NCBI RefSeq assembly: GCF_017565425.1
Contig: NZ_JAGEMK010000011.1
Location: 62,001-126,000 of the forward strand
Source of the DNA: Actinotalea soli
GTDB lineage: Bacteria; Actinomycetota; Actinomycetes; Actinomycetales; Cellulomonadaceae
Length of the DNA stretch: 64,000 nucleotides
Reading direction: 5' to 3'
Within the stretch, counting starts at the first letter, position 1; every line of letters starts with the position of its first letter. Shown one piece after another: positions 7,690-16,808 of the stretch. The position numbers were made by a program, and so were the translations under genes. The notes beneath the pieces were generated by a model, which was not told the origin of the DNA, searched no databases, and worked only from the letters and a program-made list of their open reading frames with translations.

Positions 7690-8870
7690 GCGTCCTGACC
7701 CCAGCCGAGGACCACGAGGGCGGTGTCGTCGACCAGGTCGCCACCGTGGCGCGCACGCACGGCCTCGAGGATGCGGTCGACGAGGCTGAGCCGGCTCGCG
7801 TCGGCGTGCCGCCCGCGCCCGCCACGGACCTGCTCGGCCATGATCTCCTGGAGGCCCTCCTCGCCGAGCCGGGCGGACCCGCCGTCGATCGTGGTCTCCA
7901 GCACCCCGTCGGTGAACAGGATGATCCGCCACCGGTCGCCGAGCTCGACCCGCACCGAGGTCCAGCCCCCGAGCACCGGGATCCCCAGGGCACGCCCACG
8001 GTGCGCGCTGGGCAACGAGGTCGTCGGGTCGTCCAGGAGGAACGGTGTCGGGTGGCCGCAGAGGAAGAGCTCCATCGAGCTCCGCTCGGGGTCGACCACG
8101 ACCATCACCAGGGTCGCGAAGATCTCGGGACGGCCACGCTCGGCCGAGAGGATCTGCTCGACCACGTCGAGGACCTGGGCCGCCGGGAGCCCCGCGAGGA
8201 CCGAGGTGCGCCAGGCGGTCCGGAGGGTCGCCCCCAGCGCAGCCTCGTCAGGCCCATGACCGGCCACGTCGCCGACCACGGCCGCGACCGAGCCGTCGGC
8301 CCGCTCGACGACGTCGTAGAAGTCCCCCCCGAGGAGCCCGTCCCGGCCTGCCCGGTACCCCACGAGGACCTCGAGCTCGCCGTCGCCGACCAGCGGGGTG
8401 GGCAGCAGCGCCCGCTCGAGCCGACTGGTCTCCGAGGCGCGCAGCTGGGCGCGGTAGAGGTCTCGCTCCTGGGTCTCGGCACGTCGCCGCTGGATCGCGT
8501 AGCGCACGGCCCGGGCGAGCAGCTCGGGCGAGACCTCACCCTTGACCAGGTAGTCCTGGGCGCCCCGGGCCACGGCCTGCAGCCCCTGGCCCGTCTCGGC
8601 GAGCCCGGTCAGGACGACCACCGCGGGGGGACGTGGCGCGGCGAGCACGCGGTCCAGGGCCGAGAAGCCCGCGGCGTCGGGCAGGCCGAGGTCGAGCAGG
8701 ACGCACTCGACGTCGAGCCGCCGCGCAGCCTCCTCGACCGAGCGGGCACGCTGCAGGTCCACCTGGATGCCTGAGTCCGCGAGGAGCTCGGAGACCAGCA
8801 GGGCGTCACCGTCGTCGTCCTCGACGAGGAGCACCCGGGCCGGGCGCTGGTTGAGCTCGTTGTACGGCAC
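7686..8870 (-). CDS. Response regulator fused to a PP2C-type (RsbU/SpoIIE-like) phosphatase
   Basis: The 394-residue protein has an N-terminal receiver ([10 protein letters not shown], phosphoacceptor D60 in [11 protein letters not shown], conserved lysine in YLVKGE), a short helical linker (about 125-165) and a C-terminal PP2C/SpoIIE phosphatase domain with [14 protein letters not shown] and FTDGVLE metal-binding motifs. Phosphatases of this class usually dephosphorylate STAS-domain anti-anti-sigma factors in partner-switching systems; no STAS or anti-sigma gene lies nearby, so the substrate must be elsewhere. The start is GTG at 8870 with AAAGGTG just upstream. It heads the three-gene unit with the histidine kinase and the single receiver. 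The kinase may phosphorylate this receiver and so set phosphatase activity (inference). Confidence 0.92.
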   Translation of the reverse strand: MPYNELNQRPARVLLVEDDDGDALLVSELLADSGIQVDLQRARSVEEAARRLDVECVLLDLGLPDAAGFSALDRVLAAPRPPAVVVLTGLAETGQGLQAVARGAQDYLVKGEVSPELLARAVRYAIQRRRAETQERDLYRAQLRASETSRLERALLPTPLVGDGELEVLVGYRAGRDGLLGGDFYDVVERADGSVAAVVGDVAGHGPDEAALGATLRTAWRTSVLAGLPAAQVLDVVEQILSAERGRPEIFATLVMVVVDPERSSMELFLCGHPTPFLLDDPTTSLPSAHRGRALGIPVLGGWTSVRVELGDRWRIILFTDGVLETTIDGGSARLGEEGLQEIMAEQVRGGRGRHADASRLSLVDRILEAVRARHGGDLVDDTALVVLGWGQDA

Positions 8871-8991
8871 GGGGCACCTTTCGCGGGGACCGGGAGTCCG
8901 GCTCGTCGAAGGATGATCCTAGAGGGCGGGTCCGCGGCGCGGCTCCGCGGCGCGCGCGGCCGTGTCGGCACCACGGAGCGCGCCGAGGGCA

Positions 8992-8997
8992 GATAAT
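8992..8997 (+). promoter_or_regulatory. Candidate -10 element of the helD-like gene
   Basis: GATAAT matches the -10 consensus in five of six positions in an otherwise GC-rich gap of 168 bases. No good -35 is visible. It would give a leader of about 35 bases before GTG at 9039. Confidence 0.5.
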
Positions 8998-9038
8998 GGA
9001 CGGCCGCACCCGCACCACGCGTCGACCCAGGGGGCCCC

Positions 9039-11288
9039 GTGACAGGCAGGCAGGACCAGCTCCGCGAGGAGCAGGAGGCGGTCGACGTCCGGTATGCCCG
9101 GCTCGACGCGCTGCGTGACCAGGCCGCCGCCCGGCTCGCCCGGACCCGCAGGGTGGGACCCTCCGGGTCGCCTCAGAACCGCTCGGAGCGCGACGCCTTC
9201 GCGACGCTCTACGAGGACCGCCTCGCCCAGCTCGACGCCGTCGAGCAGCGGCTGTGCTTCGGTCGCCTCGACCTGACCGACGGGACCGGCCGGTACATCG
9301 GGCGGATCGGGCTGACCGACGCCGAGCACTCCTCGCTGCTGACCGACTGGCGAGCCCCTGCCGCCCAGGCCTTCTACCGTGCCACCGCCGCCCGGCCCGA
9401 CGGGGTCGTCCGGCGGCGTCACCTGGTGACCCGGGGCCGGACCGTGACCGGCCTCGAGGACGAGGTCCTGGACCTCGACGCGCTGGCCGAGGCCGAGGAC
9501 GGCGCCCTGGCGAGCCTCTCGGGCGAAGGCGCGCTGCTCGCCGCCCTCGCGGCCGGTCGGACCGGCCGGATGGGTGACATCGTCGCGACCATCCAGGCCG
9601 AGCAGGACGCGGTGATCCGCTCCGACCTCGCCGGCGCCCTCGTGGTCCAGGGAGGGCCGGGCACGGGCAAGACCGCCGTCGCGCTGCACCGGGCCGCCTA
9701 CCTCCTGTACGCCCACCGCCGCACCCTCGAACGTTCCGGCGTGCTCCTCCTGGGGCCCAGCCGCGTCTTCCTGCGCTACATCGACCAGGTGCTCCCCTCG
9801 CTGGGCGAGACGGGGGTCGTGACGTCGACGATCGCCGACCTCGTGCCCGGCGTCGAGGTCCGCGCCCTCGAGCCCGACGCGGTCGCCGAGATCAAGGGCC
9901 GGCTCGGCATGGGACGCGTCGTCGAGCGTGCGGTGCGCCAGCGCCAGCGCGTGCCCGCGGGGCCGACCACGGTGCGGGTCGAGGGTCGGCAGGTCACGGT
10001 CCGCCCGCGGGACGTGCGCGAGGCGATCGCCAAGGCCAGACGCTCGAACAAGCCGCACAACCTGGCGCGGGTCGTCTTCGTCCGCGAGATGCTGGGCCGC
10101 CTCGCTGCGCAGTACGTCGAGCAGCTCGGGTCGCCCGTGCCCCCCGAGGACCGTGCCGAGATCCTCGAGGAGCTGCGGACCACGCGCGAGGTGCGGATCG
10201 CCCTCAACCTGGCCTGGATGCCCCTCACCCCTCAGGGCCTCATCTCCGACCTCCTCGCGAAGCCGGCGCGGCTCGAGGCCGCAGCCCCTGAGCTGTCCCG
10301 GGCCGAGCGCGAGCTGCTGCGGCGACCCGCCGACCACGGCTGGACGGTCGCCGACGTCCCCCTCCTCGACGAGGCGGCCGAGCTGCTGGGAGAGGACGAC
10401 CAGGCCGAGCGGGCCCGGGCAGCTGCCGACGCGCGGCGCCGTCAGGAGGAGCTCGACTACGCACGACAGGTGCTCCAGTCCTCGGGGGCCGGGCGCGGGC
10501 TGGTGAGCGCCGAGGTCCTCGCCGACCGCTTCGCGCACAGCGGGCCTTCCCTCACGACGGCAGAGCGCGCCGCCTCGGATCGTTCGTGGACCTACGGGCA
10601 CGTCGTCGTCGACGAGGCCCAGGAGCTGTCGCCGATGGCGTGGCGCATGGTCCTGCGTCGCTGCCCGACGCGATCGCTGACCATCGTCGGCGACGTCGCC
10701 CAGACGGCCGCGGCCGCTGGGGCGCGCAGCTGGGCGCAGGCCCTGGACCCGGTCATGCGGGGCTCGTGGCGTCTGACCGAGCTCACGGTCAACTACCGGA
10801 CCCCGGCCGCCGTGGCCGAGGCCGCGCAGGAGGTCGCCCGGGCGGCTGGCCTCCCGGTGACCTCGCTGACCTCGGCCCGGTCCGTCCCTGGTGCCCTCGA
10901 GGTGGAGCGCGTCACCGCCGCAGGGCTCGAGGCTGCCGTCGTCGCCTCTGCCCAGCGGGCCCTCGCCGCGGTCGGGACCACGAACGACCCCGAGGCAGGT
11001 CGCGTCGCCGTCGTCGCCCCACCCACGCTGGTCGACGGGCTCCGCGAGGCCCTCGCCGCGAGCCCGGCGGCGCACGACCTGCTCCCCCCCGGGCAGGGCT
11101 CCCCGCTCGACGCCCGGCTCGCGGTCCTGACCCCGCGCGAGGCGAAGGGACTCGAGTTCGACGTCGTGCTCCTCGCCGAGCCGGCGCTGGTGCTCGAGAG
11201 CTCCCCCGGCGACCTCTACGTCGCGATGACCCGACCCACCCAGGCTCTGCGCGTCCTCACCTCACGGGGGCTCCCCGCCGGGTTCTGA
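9039..11288 (+). CDS. helD: HelD-like RNA polymerase remodelling helicase (UvrD/Rep-like SF1 ATPase)
   Basis: The 749-residue protein starts with an antiparallel coiled-coil segment (about 1-75) followed by the HelD signature (GRIGLTDAEHSSLLTDWRAPAAQAFY, about 88-113), Walker A GGPGTGKT at 205-212, a DEAQELSPMAWRM motif II region near residues 528-540 and an NYRTP motif. HelD proteins push into the channels of RNA polymerase, displace nucleic acid and recycle stalled enzyme; actinobacterial relatives (HelR) can also protect polymerase from rifampicin. The length and the N-terminal coiled coil separate it from DNA repair UvrD/Rep helicases. It is a single-gene unit, convergent with the next gene after 40 bases. 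Whether it is the rifamycin-linked subtype cannot be told here. Confidence 0.88.
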   Translation: MTGRQDQLREEQEAVDVRYARLDALRDQAAARLARTRRVGPSGSPQNRSERDAFATLYEDRLAQLDAVEQRLCFGRLDLTDGTGRYIGRIGLTDAEHSSLLTDWRAPAAQAFYRATAARPDGVVRRRHLVTRGRTVTGLEDEVLDLDALAEAEDGALASLSGEGALLAALAAGRTGRMGDIVATIQAEQDAVIRSDLAGALVVQGGPGTGKTAVALHRAAYLLYAHRRTLERSGVLLLGPSRVFLRYIDQVLPSLGETGVVTSTIADLVPGVEVRALEPDAVAEIKGRLGMGRVVERAVRQRQRVPAGPTTVRVEGRQVTVRPRDVREAIAKARRSNKPHNLARVVFVREMLGRLAAQYVEQLGSPVPPEDRAEILEELRTTREVRIALNLAWMPLTPQGLISDLLAKPARLEAAAPELSRAERELLRRPADHGWTVADVPLLDEAAELLGEDDQAERARAAADARRRQEELDYARQVLQSSGAGRGLVSAEVLADRFAHSGPSLTTAERAASDRSWTYGHVVVDEAQELSPMAWRMVLRRCPTRSLTIVGDVAQTAAAAGARSWAQALDPVMRGSWRLTELTVNYRTPAAVAEAAQEVARAAGLPVTSLTSARSVPGALEVERVTAAGLEAAVVASAQRALAAVGTTNDPEAGRVAVVAPPTLVDGLREALAASPAAHDLLPPGQGSPLDARLAVLTPREAKGLEFDVVLLAEPALVLESSPGDLYVAMTRPTQALRVLTSRGLPAGF

Positions 11289-11328
11289 GCGGCCGTGCCG
11301 GGAGGCTCCGTGCTCTGAGGTCCTGCGC

Positions 11329-12204
11329 TCAGGGTTGGCACTCGACCTGACCGAGGAGGGCGAGACCTTGGAGGTCCCCCGGCCCCAGGTCGGTGCGCGC
11401 CGAGGTGATCGGGTGCATGAGCTCGGTCGTGTCGTCCACGTGGTCCAGGCCCAGGACGTGCGCGAGCTCGTGGACGACGATCGCCCGAGCCTCGGCGTGG
11501 CCGCCGCTCCGCGCGAGGAGGCCCTCGATGTCGGGGGCGTCGAGGGCCACCCGTCCCGCGGCGAGCCACCGGCCCCGTCCGTCGGCCCCCGGGACCGCCG
11601 CCGAGCCGCCGACCCCGGCGACCTGGCCTTCGAGCTCGGGCAGCTCGGACTCGTCGGACCACGCGATCAGGACCGGTGCCCAGGCCTCGCCGTAGCGCTC
11701 CGGCTGGATGAGCGGACGGTCCATGACGGGGGCCTCGTCGGTGGTCCCCGCGTCGACGATCTCGAGGCCGCTGGCGAGGGACAGGATCGACACCGCCTCC
11801 TCGATCAGGGCGGTCCCGGACCGGGGCGCCCCGTCCTCCCGCACCACGTACTCGACCGGTCGGCACGGGTCGTAGCCGACCGGGTTCCCCTCGTCGTCGA
11901 CGTGGAGGAAGGCGTGGGCCCCCTCCGTGGTCACGGCGACCTCGGGAAGCAACCGACCCTCGGCGGGGACCGGTCGTGGGACCGCCACGGCCCGCCCGTC
12001 GACCTCGACGTAGGCGCGAGGCCGGACGAGGTCGACGAGGTCCGTCCCGGTCAGGTGCGCCCCCGCGAGCACCACGAGGACGACCGCCACGAGCCCGCCC
12101 AGCACCTGACGGCCGCGGGCGCGGCGACGGCGACCGGCAGCGCGGTCCATCTGCCGCAGCAGTCGGCGCGAGCGACGGTGCTCGCGCCGGGAGATGACGT
12201 CCAC
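11329..12204 (-). CDS. Membrane-anchored matrixin-like zinc metalloprotease
   Basis: The protein (291 residues from the GTG chosen) has a strongly basic N-terminus, one transmembrane segment at about residues 28-50, then an extracytoplasmic domain. Near the C-terminus is HELAHVLGLDH, an exact HExxHxxGxxH zinc site of metzincins, followed by ELMHPI as the Met-turn. This fits the small matrixin/peptidase M10-like proteins common in actinobacteria. Substrates are unknown. The start is uncertain: GTG at 12204 gives VDVISRREH, and the frame stays open to 12294 without a clear ribosome site. No partner gene is adjacent in an operon. Confidence 0.8.
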   Translation of the reverse strand: MDVISRREHRRSRRLLRQMDRAAGRRRRARGRQVLGGLVAVVLVVLAGAHLTGTDLVDLVRPRAYVEVDGRAVAVPRPVPAEGRLLPEVAVTTEGAHAFLHVDDEGNPVGYDPCRPVEYVVREDGAPRSGTALIEEAVSILSLASGLEIVDAGTTDEAPVMDRPLIQPERYGEAWAPVLIAWSDESELPELEGQVAGVGGSAAVPGADGRGRWLAAGRVALDAPDIEGLLARSGGHAEARAIVVHELAHVLGLDHVDDTTELMHPITSARTDLGPGDLQGLALLGQVECQP

Positions 12205-12362
12205 CTCTGGATCATGGCACCGGGCGGGGTCGACAGCCCGCCGGACGGGCCCTGAGCCGCCGTCGGCGGGAGCACGAGCACCCGGACGGCCCAACGCGAC
12301 CGCGACGTCCCGCCTGTCGGGCTCGTTTTGGTGCGCAGGGCCGAGAGGGCCACGATAGGCCC

Positions 12363-13559
12363 GTGCGAGCCCTGCTGCTGGAGAACCTGCATCCCCTGGC
12401 CACCTCGATCCTGGGGGCCGACGGGATCGACGTCGCGACCCGGGGCGGCGCCCTCGACGAGGACGAGCTCATCGCCGCCCTCCAGGGCGTCCAGCTCCTC
12501 GGCATCCGCTCCAAGACCCAGGTCACCGAGCGCGTCCTCGAGAACGCGCCGGACCTCCTCGCGATCGGCGCCTACTGCATCGGCACGAACCAGATCGATC
12601 TCGGCGCGGCGGCCGTCCGGGGGGTCGCGGCCTTCAACGCGCCGTTCTCGAACACACGGTCGGTGGTCGAGCTGACCCTCGCGGAGATCATCGCCCTCAC
12701 CCGACGTCTGACCGAGCGGGACCGTGCCCTGCACGCCGGGATCTGGGACAAGTCGGCCGACGGTGCGCACGAGGTCCGCGGCCGGACCCTCGGCATCGTG
12801 GGGTACGGGAACATCGGCACCCAGCTCTCGGTCCTCGCCGAGGCGCTGGGCATGTCGGTGGTCTTCTACGACTCGGCCGAGAAGCTCGCCCTCGGCAACG
12901 CCCGACGCCTGGAGAGCCTCGACGAGCTGCTCGAGGTCGCCGACGTGGTGACCTTGCACGTCGACGGACGCGGTGGCAACGCGGGGCTCTTCGGGTCCCG
13001 CCAGTTCGGTCGCATGCGACCCGGCTCGGTCTTCCTCAACCTGTCCCGCGGCTTCGTCGTGGACTACGCCGCCCTGCGGGACGAGATCCTCACCGGGCGG
13101 ATCGCCGGGGCCGCCGTCGACGTCTTCCCCGAGGAGCCGAAGCGTCGCGGCGACCCGTTCGAGTCCGACCTGCGCGGCCTGCCCAACGTCATCCTGACGC
13201 CGCACGTCGGCGGCTCGACCGAGGAGGCCCAGGAGGCGATCGGGCAGTTCGTCTCGAACAAGCTCCGCGACTACCTCGCGCACGGCTCGACGATGCTCAG
13301 CGTGAACCTGCCGAACCTCGCCCTCGACGCCCGGACCGGGGCCCATCGCCTGGTGCACCTGCACCACAACACCCCGGGGGTTCTCGCCGGGATCAACCGC
13401 ACCCTGGCCGAGCACGGCGTCAACATCGACGCCCAGCTCCTGGCCACCCGGGGCGACCTCGGCTACGTGGTGACCGACGTCGGATCGGGCCTGGCCCCTG
13501 AGCTGTGCAAGGAGCTCGAGACCATGGACCAGACGATCCGGCTCCGCCTGCTCTCCTGA
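12363..13559 (+). CDS. serA: D-3-phosphoglycerate dehydrogenase
   Basis: This 398-residue enzyme catalyses the first step of serine synthesis, 3-phosphoglycerate to 3-phosphohydroxypyruvate with NAD. The nucleotide-binding motif GYGNIG is at residues 147-152; the catalytic Arg, Glu and His appear in NLSRGFVVDYAAL, FPEEPKRR and TPHVGGSTEEA. The C-terminal ACT domain (HHNTPGVLAGINRTLAEHGVNIDAQ, about 339 onward) is the serine-feedback site. The length and domain set match the shorter E. coli-type SerA rather than the longer mycobacterial type with an extra substrate-binding domain. The start is GTG at 12363, preceded by a weak CACGAT hexamer six bases upstream. Confidence 0.95.
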   Translation: MRALLLENLHPLATSILGADGIDVATRGGALDEDELIAALQGVQLLGIRSKTQVTERVLENAPDLLAIGAYCIGTNQIDLGAAAVRGVAAFNAPFSNTRSVVELTLAEIIALTRRLTERDRALHAGIWDKSADGAHEVRGRTLGIVGYGNIGTQLSVLAEALGMSVVFYDSAEKLALGNARRLESLDELLEVADVVTLHVDGRGGNAGLFGSRQFGRMRPGSVFLNLSRGFVVDYAALRDEILTGRIAGAAVDVFPEEPKRRGDPFESDLRGLPNVILTPHVGGSTEEAQEAIGQFVSNKLRDYLAHGSTMLSVNLPNLALDARTGAHRLVHLHHNTPGVLAGINRTLAEHGVNIDAQLLATRGDLGYVVTDVGSGLAPELCKELETMDQTIRLRLLS

Positions 13560-13620
13560 CCCCGGGGCACCAGACCCGCCGCGCGCACCTCCTGCTGCCG
13601 TGCGCTCCGTGCCCGGACGC

Positions 13621-13815
13621 TCAGCCGGTCTTGCGCCGGAAGGTGCGCTGCGCCGGCCCGGTGGTCTCCGAGCCGTGCACGCTGCCCGTGTTCCGGCGAC
13701 CGTCCGCCGACCGGTGCTGCTGGTCCTTCTTGCGGTCCAGGGCCTCACGGAACCGCGCCTTGGCGTCCTGGGGCTCCTGGGTCCCGTCCTGGTCCTGCTG
13801 ATCGGGCTGCGTCAT
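13621..13815 (-). CDS. DUF5302 small protein
   Basis: The 64-residue, hydrophilic protein contains DAKARFREALDRKK and ends in a short HGSETTGPAQRTFRRKTG segment, the pattern of actinobacterial DUF5302 proteins. The start is the ATG at 13815, with GGAGG about seven bases upstream; the longer open frame upstream is disfavoured because it overlaps the divergent aldo/keto reductase promoter. Function is unknown. It is convergent with serA after about 60 bases with no clear hairpin between them. Confidence 0.85.
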   Translation of the reverse strand: MTQPDQQDQDGTQEPQDAKARFREALDRKKDQQHRSADGRRNTGSVHGSETTGPAQRTFRRKTG

Positions 13816-13918
13816 CTCGCGACCTCCTGCTCCGCGGGCGCCGGGCGCGACCGTCGACCCCAGGGTGACCCCTGGTCGGGCAGGACGCCAGGCCATTCTC
13901 GGCGCTACCGTCACCAGC

Positions 13919-14974
13919 ATGCAGCCCCACCGCCCGGCCTCGTCCCGCTACGACACCATGACCTATCGCCGGGCGGGTCGCTCAGGCCTGGACCTCCCGG
14001 CGATCTCGCTCGGCCTCTGGCAGAACTTCGGGGCCGCGGACCCCTTCGCCACCCAGCGGGCCGTCGTCCTGCGCGCGATCGACCGCGGGGTGACCCACCT
14101 CGACCTCGCCAACAACTACGGGCCCCCTCCTGGCTCCGCCGAGGCGAACCTGGGCCGCCTGCTGGCCTCTGACCTGCGGGGGCTACGCGACGAGCTCGTC
14201 ATCTCGACCAAGGCCGGGTACCGGATGTGGCCCGGACCCTACGGAGAGCACGGCTCACGCAAGTACCTGCTCGCCTCGCTCGACCAGTCGCTCGCCCGCC
14301 TGGGCCTCGACACGGTGGACATCTTCTACAGCCACCGCTTCGACCCGACCACCCCCCTCGAGGAGACCCTCGGCGCGTTGCGGACCGCCGTCGAGTCCGG
14401 GCGGGCCCTGTACGCCGGGATCTCCTCCTACAGCGCCCGGCGCACCCGCGAGGCCCTGGCGGTCGCCGACCAGATCGGGTTGCGGCTGCTGGTGCACCAG
14501 CCGTCCTACTCGATGCTCAACCGGTGGATCGAGGAGCCCTCCGCCGAGGCGGACGGGGCCTGCCTGCTCGACGTGCTCGACGAGGCAGGGCTCGGGGCGG
14601 TGGTCTTCTCACCGCTGGCCCAGGGCATGCTCACCGGGAAGTACCTGGACGGGGTCCCCGCCGGGTCCCGTGCGGCTCGGGAGGGTTCGCTCCCTCCGGC
14701 CTTCCTGCGCGAGGACACCCTCGGTCACGTGCGAGCCCTGGACGAGATCGCACGGCGACGCGGCCAGAGCCTCGCGCAGATGGCTCTCACCTGGGCCCTG
14801 CGCGATCCCCGGGTCACGTCCGTGCTCCTGGGGGCCAGCAGCCCCGAGCAGCTGGACGAGAACCTCGCCGCCCTCGACCACCCCACCCTCGACGCCGAGG
14901 AGCTCGTCGCGATCGACGAGCACGCGATCGACGCGGGGATCAACCTCTGGGCGGAGCGCTCGAGCGACCTGTGA
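13919..14974 (+). CDS. Aldo/keto reductase, L-glyceraldehyde 3-phosphate reductase (YghZ/MgrA) type
   Basis: The 351-residue protein has the YghZ/MgrA-type opening (YRRAGRSGLDLPAISLGLW) and LDLANNYGPPPGSAEANLGRLL, in which the conserved Tyr of the aldo/keto reductase tetrad lies. VISTKAGYRMWPGPYG includes the catalytic lysine. The family reduces aldehydes with NADPH, and YghZ-like members act on L-glyceraldehyde 3-phosphate and methylglyoxal. ATG at 13919 lies seven bases after TACCGT (13906-13911), consistent with a leaderless message. A strong hairpin follows the stop. It is transcribed alone. Confidence 0.9.
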   Translation: MQPHRPASSRYDTMTYRRAGRSGLDLPAISLGLWQNFGAADPFATQRAVVLRAIDRGVTHLDLANNYGPPPGSAEANLGRLLASDLRGLRDELVISTKAGYRMWPGPYGEHGSRKYLLASLDQSLARLGLDTVDIFYSHRFDPTTPLEETLGALRTAVESGRALYAGISSYSARRTREALAVADQIGLRLLVHQPSYSMLNRWIEEPSAEADGACLLDVLDEAGLGAVVFSPLAQGMLTGKYLDGVPAGSRAAREGSLPPAFLREDTLGHVRALDEIARRRGQSLAQMALTWALRDPRVTSVLLGASSPEQLDENLAALDHPTLDAEELVAIDEHAIDAGINLWAERSSDL

Positions 14975-14977
14975 CCA

Positions 14978-15002
14978 CCGGGGGCCGTGACGGGGCCCCC
15001 GG
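14978..15002 (+). terminator. Terminator of the aldo/keto reductase gene
   Basis: CCGGGGGCC (14978-14986) pairs with GGCCCCCGG (14994-15002) across a 7-base loop, three bases after the stop codon. No T-run follows, as is usual for high-GC genomes. Confidence 0.75.
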
Positions 15003-15013
15003 ACCTACGACTG

Positions 15014-15041
15014 CGTAACCTACGTCGCCGTAACCTAGGCT
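15014..15041 (+). promoter_or_regulatory. Promoter and candidate operator of the acyl-CoA ligase gene
   Basis: CGTAACCTA occurs twice (15014-15022 and 15029-15037), 15 bases apart, and the pair encloses the palindrome TACG-TCGC-CGTA (15021-15032). The second copy overlaps a TAGGCT -10 (15036-15041) that lies six bases before GTG at 15048. The layout suits a repressor site over a leaderless promoter; the regulator is unknown. Confidence 0.55.
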
Positions 15042-15047
15042 GGCCCG

Positions 15048-16802
15048 GTGAGCACCTCCGACGACCGCCCGTGGATCTCCTCCTACGCCGACGGGGTCCC
15101 CCCTGACCTCCCGCTGCCCGACGCGCCGGTCACCGCGGCCCTCGCCCGCGCCGCCGCCGAGCACCCGAGCCGCGTGGCGACGGACTTCATGGGCGCGGTC
15201 ACGACCTACGGGGCCCTCCAGCGCCGGGTCGACCGAGCTGCAGGCGCCTTGCACTCCCTCGGCGTCCGGCCCGGCGACAGGGTCGCTCTGGTCCTGCCGA
15301 ACTCGGCGACCCACGTCGTCGCCTTCTACGCGGTGCTGCGCCTGGGCGCCGTCGTCGTCGAGCACAACCCGACCTACACCAGCGACGAGCTGGCCCACCA
15401 GCTCGCGGACAGCGGGGCCGTCGTCGCCCTCTGCTGGGAGAAGGCAGTGGCCCCCGTGCTCGAGGCCCTCCCCCGCACCGCCGTGCGGACCGTCGTGGCG
15501 ATCGACCTGAGCGCCGACCTCCCGGCGATCAAGCGCGTGGCCCTGCAGCTGCCCGTCGCCGCGGCCCGACGCACCCGCGCCAGCATGCGGTCTCGGGTGC
15601 CGCGGGACGCCGGGGTGCTGCGCTGGGACCGGCTGGTCCGCCGCGCTCGCCCGTTGCCCGCCGGCCACCCCCACCCCGAGGTCGAGGACGTGGCTCTGCT
15701 GCAGTACACCGGCGGGACCACGGGGACCCCTAAGGGGGCCGTCCTGCGTCACCGACACCTCGCCGTCAACGCCGCCCAGGGCCAGGCCTGGACGCAGCAC
15801 GGCGAGGCGACCGAGACCGTGTACGCCGCACTGCCCTTCTTCCACGCCTTCGGTCTGACCCTGTGCCTGACCTACGCGGTGCGGATCGCCGCGACCGTGG
15901 TGGTGTTCCCGCGCTTCGACGTCGACACCGTGCTCGCCGCCCAGCGACGGCGTCCCGCCACCTTCATGCCCGGTGTCCCGCCGATGTTCGAGAGGCTCGC
16001 CGAGGCCGCCGAACGGACCGGCGCCGACCTGACCTCGATCACCGGGGCCATCTCGGGGGCCATGGCGCTCCCGGCCGAGACGGCTCGACGGTGGGAGACC
16101 GTCACCGGCGGTCTGCTGGTCGAGGGCTACGGCATGACCGAGACCTCCCCGGTCGCCCTCGGCAGCCCGATGTCCGCGGACCGGCGACCCGGCACCCTCG
16201 GCCTCCCCTTTCCCTCGACCACCATCCGGGTGGTCGATCCGGAGGACCCCACCCGCGAGGTCCCGCGCGGGGAGCGTGGTGAGCTGCTGATCTCCGGGCC
16301 GCAGGTCTTCGACGGCTACTGGAACCGGCCCGAGGAGAGCGCCGCCACGCTGGTCGAGATCGACGGCCGCACGTGGATCCGCACCGGTGACGTGGTCGTC
16401 GTGGAGGAGGACGAGTTCGTCCGCCTCGTGGACCGCATCAAGGAGGTCATCATCACCGGTGGGTTCAACGTCTACCCCTCCCAGGTCGAGGAGCACCTCC
16501 GGGCCATGCCCGAGATCCAGGACGTCGCGGTCATCGGCGTCCCCGGGGGCGACCTGGGCGAGAAGGTCGTCGCCGCGGTCGTCCTCGCCGAGGGGGCGAC
16601 CCGCGTGGAGATGGCCGCTGTCCGCGCATGGAGCGAGCAACGTCTGGCCCGCTACGCGCACCCCCGCGAGCTGGTCGTCATGGCCGAGCTGCCGCGGTCG
16701 CAGATCGGCAAGGTGCTGCGCAGGGTCGTGCGTGAGCAGGTGCTCAGCCGCCGCGGCGCCACGGACCACCAGGACGAGAACCAGCCCACGCCCGGGCCAT
16801 GA
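15048..16802 (+). CDS. Fatty acyl-CoA ligase (AMP-binding, ANL superfamily)
   Basis: The 584-residue protein activates a carboxylic acid, probably a long-chain fatty acid, through an acyl-adenylate to the CoA thioester. The phosphate-binding loop YTGGTTGTPKGA begins at residue 220, the second adenylation motif is EGYGMTETSP, then RTGDVVVVEEDEF and the hinge region with DRIKEVIITGGFNVYPSQVE; the late catalytic lysine is in SQIGKVLRR. The architecture and length match FadD-type ligases. It is a single-gene unit with its own promoter and repeated elements that suggest specific regulation. Substrate chain length is not determinable from sequence alone. Confidence 0.9.
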   Translation: MSTSDDRPWISSYADGVPPDLPLPDAPVTAALARAAAEHPSRVATDFMGAVTTYGALQRRVDRAAGALHSLGVRPGDRVALVLPNSATHVVAFYAVLRLGAVVVEHNPTYTSDELAHQLADSGAVVALCWEKAVAPVLEALPRTAVRTVVAIDLSADLPAIKRVALQLPVAAARRTRASMRSRVPRDAGVLRWDRLVRRARPLPAGHPHPEVEDVALLQYTGGTTGTPKGAVLRHRHLAVNAAQGQAWTQHGEATETVYAALPFFHAFGLTLCLTYAVRIAATVVVFPRFDVDTVLAAQRRRPATFMPGVPPMFERLAEAAERTGADLTSITGAISGAMALPAETARRWETVTGGLLVEGYGMTETSPVALGSPMSADRRPGTLGLPFPSTTIRVVDPEDPTREVPRGERGELLISGPQVFDGYWNRPEESAATLVEIDGRTWIRTGDVVVVEEDEFVRLVDRIKEVIITGGFNVYPSQVEEHLRAMPEIQDVAVIGVPGGDLGEKVVAAVVLAEGATRVEMAAVRAWSEQRLARYAHPRELVVMAELPRSQIGKVLRRVVREQVLSRRGATDHQDENQPTPGP

Positions 16803-16808
16803 CGTCGA

